A stretch of 64,000 nucleotides of DNA from CBDFKS01 sp965248905 (GCA_965248905.1 CBDFKS010000007.1:1364001-1428000), one strand, 5' to 3'. Positions 1 through 8,429 are shown, counted from the stretch's first letter. The notes: generated from the sequence alone by a model not told the origin. Program-made: numbers and translations.

Positions 1-495
1 GGGAAGCTCATAATCGATACTGCATACTTGCGCCAAAGCGTGGAGGAGGATCCGGCTTACAACCTCCTCCTCTCCGGCCCGGTCTCGCTCTCCCTTCGCC
101 AGTTTCAGACCGTAGCTAGTGACGATCGTGTCGTCCCAGGTGGCAATCCAGCACCGGTGGTCCCCACGTTTAGGTCGATCGGTAGCAAGAGTAGCGGTGC
201 ACGATAGGCCCACCACGGGTTCCTGTCCCTCACGAAAACGCAGGGCCCGTTGGTAAGCCGATGCCGCCATCTCCCTAGCCGTTTGCTGTGAAACATACTG
301 ACCGGGTTCGTGGCCCAGAAACTCAACCATTGGCCGCGAGCCATATGGAACGACGGCTTCCAATACAGTCTTAGATGCACCGGGCACACTTAGCAGCCAG
401 GACAACGCCTGGCCCCCTGCGCCAGCCAAGACAATTGCGGCTTGGGGAGGCGAATTGTTGATCAGCTCAACAAGCGATTTTATGTTGTCATTCAT
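1..495 (-). CDS. CinA-like domain protein, 3' end cut by window edge
   Basis: An uninterrupted reading frame runs leftwards from an ATG at 495 off the window edge (165 codons seen). The protein begins MNDNIKSLVELINNSPPQAA and continues with AGAGGQALSWLLSVPGAS and TVLEAVVPYGSRPMVEFLG. That glycine-rich stretch followed by SVPGASxTVLEAVVPY is typical of the CinA-like (competence/nicotinamide-nucleotide amidohydrolase C-terminal) fold. A related form of this domain is fused to nucleotidyltransferases in some organisms, so the missing C-terminus may hold another domain. No clear ribosome-binding site precedes the ATG. The gene points away from ridA. The biochemical role is inferred only from family resemblance. 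Confidence 0.7.
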   Translation of the reverse strand, partial: MNDNIKSLVELINNSPPQAAIVLAGAGGQALSWLLSVPGASKTVLEAVVPYGSRPMVEFLGHEPGQYVSQQTAREMAASAYQRALRFREGQEPVVGLSCTATLATDRPKRGDHRCWIATWDDTIVTSYGLKLAKGERDRAGEEEVVSRILLHALAQVCSIDYELP

Positions 496-619
496 ACCGA
501 TATTTCAAGGTGTCCATGGATGGAGGCATTTCCCATTACTCTTCGCGAGGCCTGTCCCTTTTTTCACAACCAGTCATGAGCCTGAGAAACTATGTGAAAA
601 CGGCCGACATCGGCAGACT

Positions 620-690
620 CCGTCCTTCGACAAGCCCAGGACGAACGGGCATGGCAATTTGATCCGCTCATGGTGAGCTTGTCGAACCAC
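620..690. repeat. REP-like inverted repeat
   Basis: Two arms, TTCGACAAGC at 626-635 and GCTTGTCGAA at 677-686, are perfect inverted copies 41 bases apart. They sit in longer stretches (620-648 and 664-690) of the widespread TTCGACAAGC...GGACGAACGG type of intergenic repeat. It lies between two genes transcribed leftwards (the CinA-like gene and ridA), where such repeats are common. The rest of 496-742 shows no gene. Confidence 0.6.
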
Positions 691-742
691 CTTTCTTAGA
701 ATGCGAATACGGAAATGTGACGACACAATAACCCCCTAGCGG

Positions 743-1162
743 TCATGGCAAGGCGGCTATCGCTTCCACCTCGATGAGGAACTCCGGACGAACTAGTTGG
801 TCAATGACCAACAAGGTATTTGTGGCATATTCTCCGGTCGGGAACACTCGCTTATAGATATCCAACCTGGCATCCAGATATCCCTGCACGTCCCGGGAGC
901 TTACTAGATAGGTAGTGAACTGCACCACGTTCTCGAATGTGGCGCCGGAGCTGGCTAGCACCAGCTCCAGGTTATGAAATACCTGACGTACCTGGACCGC
1001 GATTTCCTGGCCACCCACCAAGTTGCCGCTCTCGTCGATGGAAACCTGGCCCGCTATGAATAGCAGCCGCCCAGGTCGTACAGAGATAGCGTGGCTATAC
1101 ATTCCTAACGGCTGAGTCACGCCTTTTGGCTTGATAATAGTTCGTTCGATGTCGTCGGGCAT
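743..1162 (-). CDS. ridA: RidA/YjgF/UK114 family imine deaminase
   Basis: The 139-residue product matches the usual length of the Rid family. It shows the recognisable order: YSHAISV near the N-terminus, GRLLFIAGQVSID, the central FHNLELVLASSGATFENVVQ, a DVQGYLDARLDIYKRVF stretch, and the C-terminal RPEFLIEVEAIAAL. Family members hydrolyse reactive enamine/imine intermediates made by PLP enzymes, or act as specialised deaminases in catabolic operons. A strong AAGGAGG site precedes the ATG. Divergent transcription from the hydantoinase genes makes a link to hydantoin or pyrimidine breakdown plausible but unproven. Confidence 0.9.
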   Translation of the reverse strand: MPDDIERTIIKPKGVTQPLGMYSHAISVRPGRLLFIAGQVSIDESGNLVGGQEIAVQVRQVFHNLELVLASSGATFENVVQFTTYLVSSRDVQGYLDARLDIYKRVFPTGEYATNTLLVIDQLVRPEFLIEVEAIAALP

Positions 1163-1315
1163 TCCATTCCTCCTTGAATCCTACGAGAATTAGACAAAAC
1201 TCAGGCCCTAGCATAGCATTACAACATCCTGGCATCAAACTCGCGGTGCAGGTTAATCCGCCTCCGGCATGTCCGTGCTAAAATGTCGGAAAAGAGTTAG
1301 GGTCTGAAGACGAGT

Positions 1316-1693
1316 ATGTGGCAACTAGGTGACACCATACACATAGGCTGGCCGGACTACGGACGACCATCCATGCCCTACGAGCTTGTTGAGGTAGACA
1401 CGTTCGGGTCTGTGGTGCGGGGCAGAGTAAAGGACAACAACGAGCGCCAGGGAGGGTTTCTGGTAGTCTATGACTGCCCGGACCAAGTGTTAGAGACGCT
1501 TGCCACCGATGCTACCAAAGTCTTGGGATTTCCTGTCGTCTTTTCCCACCTCAGACTGAGCATCAAAAGAGTGGTGCTACGTAGCTTCGACTATGAATGG
1601 TGGCCGACGCCCCAATACGCCCTGCGGCCACGACTCATTGTCCAGACAATAGCGGACCTTCTGGCTGTATTACGAGAGAGAGGGGATGCCTAG
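1316..1693 (+). CDS. small conserved-looking protein of unknown function
   Basis: I do not recognise this 125-residue protein. It has no signal peptide or membrane segment and contains many aromatic residues (IGWPDYGRPSMPYELVEVD, SFDYEWWPTP). Its stop codon lies two bases before the ATG of the hydantoinase, which argues for a shared transcript and translational coupling. The 34 codons after 1597 could also be read in another frame as a longer hydantoinase N-terminus. I reject that longer start because hydantoinases begin at the MLDLIIRGG seen at 1696. Confidence 0.6.
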   Translation: MWQLGDTIHIGWPDYGRPSMPYELVEVDTFGSVVRGRVKDNNERQGGFLVVYDCPDQVLETLATDATKVLGFPVVFSHLRLSIKRVVLRSFDYEWWPTPQYALRPRLIVQTIADLLAVLRERGDA

Positions 1694-1695
1694 CT

Positions 1696-3126
1696 ATGCT
1701 TGACCTGATTATCAGAGGAGGCCAGGTAGTAACTCCCTTACGAGTGGCGGAGCTGGATATTGCCGTCCAGGGCGAAAAGATCGTCGCTGTCGCCGAGCCC
1801 GGTATCCTGAACATAGAGGCGGCCAGGACCATAGACGCCTCAGGAATGACCGTGGTCCCGGGCGGCATCGAGCCCCATGCCCATATCGCCACACCGGTGC
1901 CGGAGCTATGGACCGGCAAAACAGGACTGGAAACCCAGTCCCCAGAGGCGGCCAGCCGCGCCGCGGCCTTCGGTGGCACTACCATGGTCATGGACTTCGC
2001 CAGACCCATCCATGGAGCAACTCCCTTAGAGGCAGTAGAGGAAAAGGTGAATCGGTTCAGCGGCCACTCTTACATAGACTTTGCCTTCCACTGTGTCTTC
2101 AATGGAGTGAGCCCTCCTGAGCATATCGCCCAGATCAAAGAGCTGATCGCCTCGGGAATTGCCTCCATGAAGGTGTGGACCATAACACGCCCCGGCTACC
2201 CTCCCAATCCAGGCACTGACGACGGCCATCTGTGGGCTGTTATGGACCAGGTAGCCCAGCATAACGGTATCATCGCCGTCCATGGCGAAGACGAGGCAAT
2301 CGTAGACTTTATGACCGAAGAGCTTAAACGAGACGGGCGAGACCAGTCGTACAACGTTTATCTGGCAAAGAACAACCTGTCAGAGGACATTACCTTCAGC
2401 AAGACGGTAAGTATAGCCGAGCGTACCGGTGCTGCGGTCTATTTCGTCCACGTGACGGCCAGGGAAGGTATGAACGCCATCGTCAGGGGTCGTGCCCAAG
2501 GCCTGCCGATATACGGTGAGGTGCTGCACCACTTCCTCTGCTTCACCGCCGAAGACTACAAGAAGCCGGATGGCAATATTTACCACACCAACCCCGGCCT
2601 GAAGTTCGCCGAAGACAGGGAAGCCCTGTGGGAGGGGTTCACAGGAGGGGCCATATCCACGGTAGCCACCGACGAGTTTACTACCTGCAAAGCGGCCAAA
2701 CTTTATGGCCAGACCATCGAGACTATGCTGGGTGGCCACAATGGAATTGAGACAAGGCTTATTATCACCTACTCGGAGGGAGTTGCGAAGGGACGTATCT
2801 CCCTTCAGCGATTCGTGGAGCTCACCTCCTCGAACGCAGCCAGGCTCATGGGTATGTATCCTCAGAAGGGAGCCATTGCGCCTGGCAGCGACGCCGATCT
2901 CGTACTCATCGACCCAACAATGCATAAGACCGTAGGGCTCTCCGACCTCCACGCCGACTCCGATTACAGCATCTGGGAAGGCTGGCCGGTACAGGGGTGG
3001 CCTGTCACCACCATTCTGAGAGGTTCAGTGATCGTGGAGAACGGGGTGCTAACGGGAAGTCCTAGGGACGGGAAGTTCGTTAAGCGCAAGATAGGGTCAG
3101 ACGTGCTGTTTAGGCCTGCGTGCTGA
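1696..3126 (+). CDS. dihydropyrimidinase / hydantoinase family amidohydrolase
   Basis: The 476-residue protein begins MLDLIIRGGQVV, the normal start of this cytosolic metallo-dependent amidohydrolase family. The binuclear metal ligands are all visible: H61 and H63 in EPHAH, the probable carboxylated lysine K159 in SMKVW, H196, H252 in FVHVTA, and D326 in ATDEF. Such enzymes open cyclic ureides (hydantoins, dihydropyrimidines). The next gene is an Asp/Glu/hydantoin-racemase homologue, which supports hydantoin or pyrimidine catabolism. The HAH in place of the usual HTH after the first beta strand, and the substrate loop, leave the exact substrate open. Confidence 0.88.
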   Translation: MLDLIIRGGQVVTPLRVAELDIAVQGEKIVAVAEPGILNIEAARTIDASGMTVVPGGIEPHAHIATPVPELWTGKTGLETQSPEAASRAAAFGGTTMVMDFARPIHGATPLEAVEEKVNRFSGHSYIDFAFHCVFNGVSPPEHIAQIKELIASGIASMKVWTITRPGYPPNPGTDDGHLWAVMDQVAQHNGIIAVHGEDEAIVDFMTEELKRDGRDQSYNVYLAKNNLSEDITFSKTVSIAERTGAAVYFVHVTAREGMNAIVRGRAQGLPIYGEVLHHFLCFTAEDYKKPDGNIYHTNPGLKFAEDREALWEGFTGGAISTVATDEFTTCKAAKLYGQTIETMLGGHNGIETRLIITYSEGVAKGRISLQRFVELTSSNAARLMGMYPQKGAIAPGSDADLVLIDPTMHKTVGLSDLHADSDYSIWEGWPVQGWPVTTILRGSVIVENGVLTGSPRDGKFVKRKIGSDVLFRPAC

Positions 3127-3133
3127 ATTGGGG

Positions 3134-3189
3134 CCTCACCCTCGGTCCCTCTCCCAATGTGAGAGGGAGGTCCGGAGGACAGGGTGAGG
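3134..3189. repeat. palindromic intergenic repeat (CCTCACCCT...AGGGTGAGG)
   Basis: CCTCACCCT (3134-3142) and AGGGTGAGG (3181-3189) are perfect inverted arms. They enclose a second pair, CCCTCTC (3148-3154) and GAGAGGG (3161-3167). The result is a nested hairpin between the hydantoinase and the racemase. A related element lies at 9065-9121, so this is a dispersed repeat and not a site specific to one gene. It could attenuate or terminate transcription between the two genes. Confidence 0.65.
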
Positions 3190-3207
3190 GAGTCAACAGG
3201 AGAAGCT

Positions 3208-3873
3208 TTGCACTCTAGAGTCGTCATGATTCATGCCGTGCAGGAGTCGATTCCGCCCGTGCGGCAAGCTTTTAGCGACATCCTTCCGGATGCCCAGGTT
3301 GTGAACTTGCTCGACGAGGGGCTTCTCATAGACTTTCAGAGCTCTGGTGGCCTGAATCCCGATCTCCGTAGGCGCATGTGCTCCCTCATCCGGTACGCTG
3401 AAGAGTCTGGCGCCGCTGCGGTGGGTCTGGGCTGCTCTGTATACGCACCCGTGGTGGAGACGGCTATCAAGCTGGTCAACATTCCGGTAATATCCTCCTA
3501 CGAAGCGGTAATGGCCGAGGCTGTGGAGCACGGTAATCGAGTGGGGCTCATCGCCACCAATACGAACACCATACAAGATGCCCGCCGGCACCTTATACAA
3601 GCAGGCCAGGAGCTAGGGGACCAGATTGACGTGCATGAGTGTGTCAACGAGGAGCTCTTCAGGGTCATTAGGAGCGAAGGGGCGGACGCCTACCAGCGCT
3701 TACTCCTCCGAGAGGTGGATACATTGGCCCCTGATGTGGACGCTGTGGTGCTGGCCCAGTTCTCCATGGCAAGTGCCCTTCCCTACCTTACCGAAAGAGC
3801 CTCTGTGCCCGTTCTCTCCGCTCCCCATGCCAGTGCCCGCAGGATCCGCCATCTGCTGGGGTCACAGACCTAA
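3208..3873 (+). CDS. Asp/Glu/hydantoin racemase family protein
   Basis: This 221-residue cytosolic protein has the pseudo-symmetric racemase layout. The first catalytic cysteine is C76 in AVGLGCSVYAP. At the second site, where two-cysteine racemases have GCT, it reads VVLAQFSMA, the serine-type variant found in a large subgroup of the family. Racemisation by two cysteines is therefore doubtful, and a lyase- or isomerase-like reaction is possible. I place the start at TTG 3208 because AGGAG lies five bases upstream. The upstream GTG at 3184 falls inside the repeat and lacks a site. Its position behind the hydantoinase suggests a shared substrate pathway. Confidence 0.75.
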   Translation: MHSRVVMIHAVQESIPPVRQAFSDILPDAQVVNLLDEGLLIDFQSSGGLNPDLRRRMCSLIRYAEESGAAAVGLGCSVYAPVVETAIKLVNIPVISSYEAVMAEAVEHGNRVGLIATNTNTIQDARRHLIQAGQELGDQIDVHECVNEELFRVIRSEGADAYQRLLLREVDTLAPDVDAVVLAQFSMASALPYLTERASVPVLSAPHASARRIRHLLGSQT

Positions 3874-3969
3874 TGGTGTGTCCTCGGCCGTACTAAGAAA
3901 CTATCTCAAAAACTTACCGCAGAGTGCGCTGAGACCGCTGAGGTAGAAATAGATTAGAAAGGTAGAAAG

Positions 3970-5016
3970 ATGCAAAGCGAGCAGATTAAGCTAACAAGTC
4001 TAGCCCACTGCGCAGGTTGAGCGGCCAAGTTCAGCCTTGAGGACCTGGTCCAGGTCCTGAGCCAATTACCTACAATAAAAGACCCGTCACTTTTGGTGGG
4101 CACCGAGACTGGAGACGACGCCGCCGTCTATCGTATCAACGACGACACCGCCATAGTGGTGACGGTGGACTTTTTCCCACCTATCGTGGACGATCCCTTC
4201 AGCTTTGGAGCCATCGCGGTGGCCAACTCTCTTAGCGATATATATGCAATGGGAGCGAAGCCGCTGCTGGGTTTGAACATAGTAGGCTTTCCCGTTGATC
4301 TACCCAAAGAGATTCTCGGAGAGATACTCAGAGGGGGGTATGCCAAGGCCCAGGAAGCTGGATGTCTCATAGTAGGCGGCCACACCGTGGACGACCAGGA
4401 GCCCAAGTACGGGCTAGCGGCAGTGGGCACCGTGGAGCCTAACAAGCAGGTCACAAACTCAGGGGCCAAACCCGGCGACGTTCTGGTGCTGACCAAACCT
4501 CTGGGAACTGGCATCATCACCACCGCTTCTAAGCAGGGAGTGGCTAAGCCCGAGGTAGTGGAGAGGGCCGTAGAGATCATGAGCACCCTTAACAGGGCCG
4601 CATCCCAGGCGATGATAAAGGTGGGAGTAAATGCCAGTACCGACGTCACGGGTTTCGGCCTCATAGGCCATCTCAACTCCATGATGAAGGGCAGCGGGAC
4701 AAGTGCCCTACTCCGGCTTTCCAAGATCCCGGTCATTCAAGGCGTCTGGGAGCTACTTGAGGAAGGGATAGCACCTGGGGGTACTCATCGAAACCGCGAC
4801 GGGGTTGGACAGCAGGTGGACTGGCATGAAGAGGTACATGAAGAGGGTAGGCTACTCCTGTGTGACGCTCAGACCTCGGGCGGGCTTCTTATCTCGGTGC
4901 CAGGGGGCAAATCAGACGCACTGCTGGCGGAACTGCTATCTGCTGGAGTGAATGGTGCTGAGGTGATCGGGGAGGTAACGGCAAAAGGCCAACAGCCCAT
5001 CGTCGTGTTGCCCTGA
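3970..5016 (+). CDS. selD: selenide, water dikinase with selenocysteine (in-frame TGA)
   Basis: SelD makes selenophosphate from selenide and ATP for selenocysteine and selenouridine synthesis. Read from ATG 3970, the frame is continuous to 5016 except for one TGA at 4018-4020. Read as Sec (U), the product is 348 residues, essentially the usual length. It starts MQSEQIKLTSLAHCAGUAAK, so U17 aligns with the catalytic Cys17 of E. coli SelD (HGAGCGCK). The nearby second Cys is replaced by Ala, and the conserved Lys follows. Downstream GDDAAVY, ANSLSDIYAMGA, GGHT and TDVTGFGLIGH are all SelD signatures. An annotation starting at 4093 would lose the active site. Selenocysteine use implies SelA, SelB and tRNA-Sec elsewhere in the genome. 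Confidence 0.9.
4040..4058 (+). promoter_or_regulatory. bacterial SECIS-like hairpin after the selD TGA
   Basis: GGACCT (4041-4046) pairs perfectly with AGGTCC (4052-4057), extended by A4040-T4058, and encloses a five-base loop GGTCC. The loop begins 26 bases after the TGA, inside the spacing expected for bacterial SECIS elements. Its first bases are GG, as SelB recognition requires. It lies within the coding sequence, as bacterial SECIS elements do. Confidence 0.75.
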
Positions 5017-5045
5017 GGATTAAGGACCGGCTGCTCTAAAGGCTC

Positions 5046-5333
5046 TCACGCAACGAGGTCGTCGCTATCGAACTTAGTGCCGTTCGACGGTGCAGCATGG
5101 TGCTCTTTCCAGACCGCGAGAAAGGTGATAAGGTCCTCCATCAGAAAGCGCCTATCGCCTCGATAACCGATTCTGTGGGCAGGCAAGATCCCCATGTTGG
5201 CCCACCGGCGTATTGAGTTGGGGTGAGCGCTCAACAACTGAGCCGCTTCAGAAACCGTGAGCATCCGGCCATTCGCCGGACCGCCGAAACGAAATTCCTC
5301 TCCAGTCTCGCCAACTATCTTACGAACTGCCAT
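5046..5333 (-). CDS. helix-turn-helix (MerR/excisionase-type) DNA-binding protein
   Basis: This 95-residue protein contains the compact excisionase-like winged-helix pattern MLTVSEAAQLLSAHPNSIRR followed by WANMGILPAHRIGYRGDRRF. In it, the arginine-rich wing follows the recognition helix. It ends with a short acidic tail and has no effector domain. AGGAG is eight bases before the ATG. It converges on selD. Proteins like this act as small transcription factors or recombination directionality factors. No integrase gene is nearby, so a regulatory role is likelier. A palindrome at 5457-5470 lies about 125 bases upstream of its start. Confidence 0.75.
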   Translation of the reverse strand: MAVRKIVGETGEEFRFGGPANGRMLTVSEAAQLLSAHPNSIRRWANMGILPAHRIGYRGDRRFLMEDLITFLAVWKEHHAAPSNGTKFDSDDLVA

Positions 5334-5456
5334 CTTCTCACTCCTTCTTTTGCAGAAGGTCCGATTCCCCCAAATCCGGCCCCTCGCAACGCTTGAGCAT
5401 GTCCGAGAATATCATCGCCGTTATGCTGCATGCAGTGGGAGAGCACCCAGTCATTA

Positions 5457-5470
5457 GGGTGCTAGCACCC
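5457..5470. promoter_or_regulatory. palindrome GGGTGCTAGCACCC, candidate operator
   Basis: This perfect 14-base palindrome has the form GGGTG-N4-CACCC. The same core with four central bases recurs at 8381-8402, upstream of the second WSWNAE-type secreted protein gene. With the IS1182 copy removed, this site would lie about 143 bases upstream of the first secreted protein gene (7377). It could instead serve the leftward HTH gene. Confidence 0.45.
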
Positions 5471-5532
5471 ATAACGTTGGAGGTATTGTTAAGTCGCGTC
5501 ATTGAATATGAAGCTTTCGGTACGTACACTAG

Positions 5533-7288
5533 GAGCCTGAGCAATTAGTCGTGTGGTGCCGGGGCACTGCTGTACTCGCGCGATTTCCGCAAGGAGCGAC
5601 GCTTGGGTGGGGACAGGGAGTTCTTGTAGACTGGAGGTCCACGCTACGGAGGCGCCAATGTTTCGATCGTACGATCAAAGCCAACCATTCCTACTGCCCC
5701 CGAGTTTGCAGGACTTCGTGGATGAGAATCACCCTGCTCACCTGATCAATGACTTGGTGGACCAAGTGGATCTGAGTGCCCTGGAAGCGCGCTACGGAAA
5801 CCTCGGCCAGCCCGCCTACCATCCGCGCCTGATGCTGAAGGTCATCCTGTACGGTTTCACCGTTGGGATATTCAGCTCTCGCAAACTCCAGCGGGCCTGC
5901 CAGGAGAACCTGGCCTTCAAGTACCTGGCGGGCATGGAGACCCCGGTGTTCAGGACCTTCATCGAGTTCCGGCAGCGGCACCGGGACGATATGAAAGAGG
6001 TCTTCGTACAGACGGTGAAGCTGGCCCGCGCCTTAGGGCTGGCGCGGCTCGGTGCGGTGGCACTGGATGGTTCCAAGGTAGAGGCCGACACTTCCAAGCA
6101 TAAGGCCATGAGCTACGGCCGCATGCTGGAGGAGGAATCGAAGCTGAGGGTGGAAATTGAGCAGTTGCTCGAGGCGGCGCAGGCCACCGACGAGCAGGAG
6201 GACCAGGAATGCAGCCCCGATTCGGATGGCTACCGGGTGTCGGACGAACTGGCGCGGCGGGAACAGCGGCTGGAGAAGATCGAAGAGGCCAAGGCCGCCT
6301 TGGAGGAGCGGGAGAAGAGGGAACACCCCGACGAGCCGATCGACCCGAAGAAGCAGGTCTCCTTTGCGGACCATGATGCACGGTGCTTTAGCAAGCCGGG
6401 GGACGGGACTCGATACGTCTATAATGCCCAGGCCGCAGTGGACATGGACAACCAGATCATCGTGTCGAACCATATCGAGGACTCGGTCAGTGACGCACAC
6501 GCAGCCGAACCGATCCTGGCGCACATGGAGCAGGAGCTGGACCAGGTGCCCCGGGCGTTGGTGACTGACGCGGGCTACGGGAACCAGAACACGCTGGACA
6601 GTTGCCGGAAGCGGGGCGTGACGCCGGTGTGTGCCACGACCCGAGAGGGAAAAGAAGGTCAGGAGGTAGGCAAACTGGACCGCCTCAGCTACGACCGGGA
6701 TCAGGACAGGTTTGTTTGCCCCCGCGGTCACACCTTCGCCTTTGCTCATGAGCATCCCACCAACGGGGCGAGAACATACAAGACGATGGAGCCCGTGGCC
6801 TGCACGTGTGGCCAGTACGAAGCCGCTGATGGTCGTGAAGTGATCAGCGTGGGCCAGGGTCACCTGGCCAAACGCGAACTCAAGCGGATTATGGACGGGA
6901 CGGGCCATCGAGAGCTCTATCGTCGGCGCAAATGTACGGTAGAACCGGTGTTCGGGCAGATCAAGGTCGGCATGGGATTCCGGCGGTTCTGGTATCGGGG
7001 TAGGCAGAACGTGGGCAGCGAATGGAACCTGGTGTGCGCCGCGTTCAATGTTAAGAAGATCGCGGCCTTGCTGCCCATCCAGCGTCACCCGGTCAACCCG
7101 GAGCAGGCCGCTGGCGACGAGGGCGCGAACCGGTCCATTTCGAAGCTGCGACCGCTCATCTTCCTCTTCTTCAGCGGTCCCGTGGCGCGATTCATCCGAT
7201 CAATCCGTCCACGGCCATCCGCGCGGTCTCCCTATTGCCCCACGCTGCTCGAGGCTCCCATGACCGGCATCACTAATTGCTCAGACTC
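5533..7288 (+). mobile_element. IS1182-family insertion sequence, apparently intact
   Basis: Terminal inverted repeats GAGCCTGAGCAATTAGT (from 5533) and the complement of ACTAATTGCTCAGACTC (to 7288) differ at one position over 17 bases. They are flanked on both sides by CTAG (5529-5532 and 7289-7292), the likely target duplication. The element carries one transposase gene. It lies between a GGGTG-N4-CACCC palindrome and the secreted protein gene at 7377, so it probably cut that gene from its original control region. Confidence 0.8.
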
Positions 7289-7292
7289 CTAG
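5658..7292 (+). CDS. IS1182-family transposase
   Basis: The 544-residue product carries the DUF772-like N-terminal domain (FLLPPSLQDFVDENHPAHL, YHPRLMLKVILYGFTVGIFS). A DDE catalytic core follows (VALDGSKVEADTSK, ALVTDAGYGNQ, RRRKCTVEPVFGQIK), with a coiled acidic region inserted near residues 160-230. GGAGG five bases upstream fixes the start at 5658 (MFRSYDQSQP) over the longer frame from 5553. The reading frame runs through the right terminal repeat, and its TAG stop is supplied by the CTAG flank. The last roughly 60 residues are therefore unlike a conserved domain and may be dispensable. Confidence 0.9.
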   Translation: MFRSYDQSQPFLLPPSLQDFVDENHPAHLINDLVDQVDLSALEARYGNLGQPAYHPRLMLKVILYGFTVGIFSSRKLQRACQENLAFKYLAGMETPVFRTFIEFRQRHRDDMKEVFVQTVKLARALGLARLGAVALDGSKVEADTSKHKAMSYGRMLEEESKLRVEIEQLLEAAQATDEQEDQECSPDSDGYRVSDELARREQRLEKIEEAKAALEEREKREHPDEPIDPKKQVSFADHDARCFSKPGDGTRYVYNAQAAVDMDNQIIVSNHIEDSVSDAHAAEPILAHMEQELDQVPRALVTDAGYGNQNTLDSCRKRGVTPVCATTREGKEGQEVGKLDRLSYDRDQDRFVCPRGHTFAFAHEHPTNGARTYKTMEPVACTCGQYEAADGREVISVGQGHLAKRELKRIMDGTGHRELYRRRKCTVEPVFGQIKVGMGFRRFWYRGRQNVGSEWNLVCAAFNVKKIAALLPIQRHPVNPEQAAGDEGANRSISKLRPLIFLFFSGPVARFIRSIRPRPSARSPYCPTLLEAPMTGITNCSDS

Positions 7293-7376
7293 TCTCATGC
7301 GTTAATCACACCGAAAGGTAATTGACGATCGGCTGCCAACGAGGACGCAGCCGGTTGATCCGGAGAGGAGGACAAA

Positions 7377-7889
7377 ATGAGGCATCTAGGAATCGGTAAA
7401 AAGACAGGAACAATGTGGCGGATCAAGTTTATCGCCGTTACGGGTGTTCTCGTGGGAGCGATGATGGCCGGTTTGATGGTCGCTTCCGCCAGCTGGAGCT
7501 GGAATGCCGAGTTCGACGTGGAAGGCCGCGAAACCCACGTGACTTGGTCGGTGATCGATGACCTGGGAGGGTCGGAGAACTACCATGCCAACATCGAGCT
7601 CAAGTTGCCCGAGCAGGCAGAGGCCAGCATCGTGAGCGAAGCAATTAGCGAAATGGCATCCATCTCTTACACCGACAGCCTCTCTTGCATCAAGAAAGAC
7701 ATCGAATCCAGTGCCACTGTGGAAGTGAACCCTCTGGCAGGTGCGATTGGTAACCAAGTGCTAGTAACTGTGACAACAGCAAAAAATAAGAGTCACTCGG
7801 AGATCTTAGCCCAGGAGATTGGGACCCTCGGCGAGGAAATAGAGCTAAGTTTCCTTATCAGGGCGAAGGGTCCAGGCTGCGGAAAATAA
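7377..7889 (+). CDS. secreted protein of unknown function (WSWNAE family, copy 1)
   Basis: I do not recognise this 170-residue protein. AGGAGG lies five bases before the ATG. A second in-frame ATG at 7413 (MWRIKFIAVTG) matches the start of its paralogue at 8569, so the first 12 residues may be an extension. Next comes a signal peptide (VLVGAMMAGLMVASAS), then WSWNAEFDVEGRETHVTWSV, which is almost the same in the paralogue. The mature part looks like one beta-sandwich domain with two cysteines (SLSCIKK and GPGCGK) that could form a disulfide. IS1182 inserted 84 bases upstream of the start and probably altered its expression. Confidence 0.75.
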   Translation: MRHLGIGKKTGTMWRIKFIAVTGVLVGAMMAGLMVASASWSWNAEFDVEGRETHVTWSVIDDLGGSENYHANIELKLPEQAEASIVSEAISEMASISYTDSLSCIKKDIESSATVEVNPLAGAIGNQVLVTVTTAKNKSHSEILAQEIGTLGEEIELSFLIRAKGPGCGK

Positions 7890-8016
7890 AAGAGTGGAAT
7901 GCTTTCTCATCGCCGGTTTACAACGTCAAAGGTGAATGGACGGTGAGAGAGTAAAACCCATCAGATAGCTACACGGTCTGTCCTTAATCAGAAACCACTT
8001 GTAGCACCGATCACAT

Positions 8017-8048
8017 CAGTCCTCCAGCGCAGTGATGCTGGAGGACTG
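8017..8048. terminator. perfect 12-bp hairpin, terminator-like
   Basis: CAGTCCTCCAGC (8017-8028) and GCTGGAGGACTG (8037-8048) pair perfectly around an eight-base loop, 128 bases after the stop of the first secreted protein gene. The stem is stable enough for a terminator, but no run of T follows. It may end transcription with help, or protect the 3' end of the transcript. Confidence 0.5.
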
Positions 8049-8219
8049 AGCAATTGACGTAGCTTATGAAGATATATCACCGGTGCCATACATTCGATAC
8101 CACCGTCAACCACTCCATGACAATGTTGTCTGACATTGATAATCATCTCTCTTGCAAACGCCCAAATCGCCGCCTTCCTGGCAGCGTTCTGCCGTAGGTT
8201 AAAAGGATGTTCTCGTAAA

Positions 8220-8235
8220 TGTGACTAAAGTCACA
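8220..8235. promoter_or_regulatory. CRP/FNR-type palindrome TGTGACTAAAGTCACA
   Basis: This perfect 16-base palindrome has the form TGTGA-N6-TCACA, the classic recognition pattern of CRP/FNR-family regulators. It lies in the non-coding stretch 334 bases before the second secreted protein gene. A degenerate site of the same spacing is at 8430-8445. The regulator itself is not in the window. Confidence 0.45.
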
Positions 8236-8380
8236 CGTTATGTGTCAGCCCCATCACAGAGCTAGAGGTTGTCCTGTCGTAATGTACAGGCAGCCCAGAC
8301 ACTCCTATAAACATAGGCCAGGTAGATAATCCATGAATAGAAAAGAAGGGACTCCTGAAGCCAGAGGGTTTCTGCCACGC

Positions 8381-8402
8381 ACTAGGGTGTTGGCACCCTA
8401 GT
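8381..8402. promoter_or_regulatory. inverted repeat ACTAGGGTG-N4-CACCCTAGT, candidate operator
   Basis: The arms are perfect nine-base inverted copies separated by four bases. The core AGGGTG-N4-CACCC is shared with 5457-5470. The site lies 166 bases before the secreted protein gene at 8569. The matching position relative to the paralogue, once IS1182 is removed, suggests one regulator for both. Confidence 0.5.
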
Positions 8403-8429
8403 GGCATTGGTGCCGCCGCTATGATAATA

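Noticed and set aside
1597..1695. Upstream GTG start for the hydantoinase
   Set aside because: It would add 33 residues with no family counterpart and overlap the preceding gene. ATG 1696 gives the normal N-terminus.
6033..7088. 351-codon leftward frame inside the IS1182 element
   Set aside because: It is antisense to the well-supported transposase and follows its codon pattern.
8381..8402. Possible CIRCE (HrcA) element
   Set aside because: CIRCE is TTAGCACTC-N9-GAGTGCTAA. This repeat has a four-base spacer and different arms.
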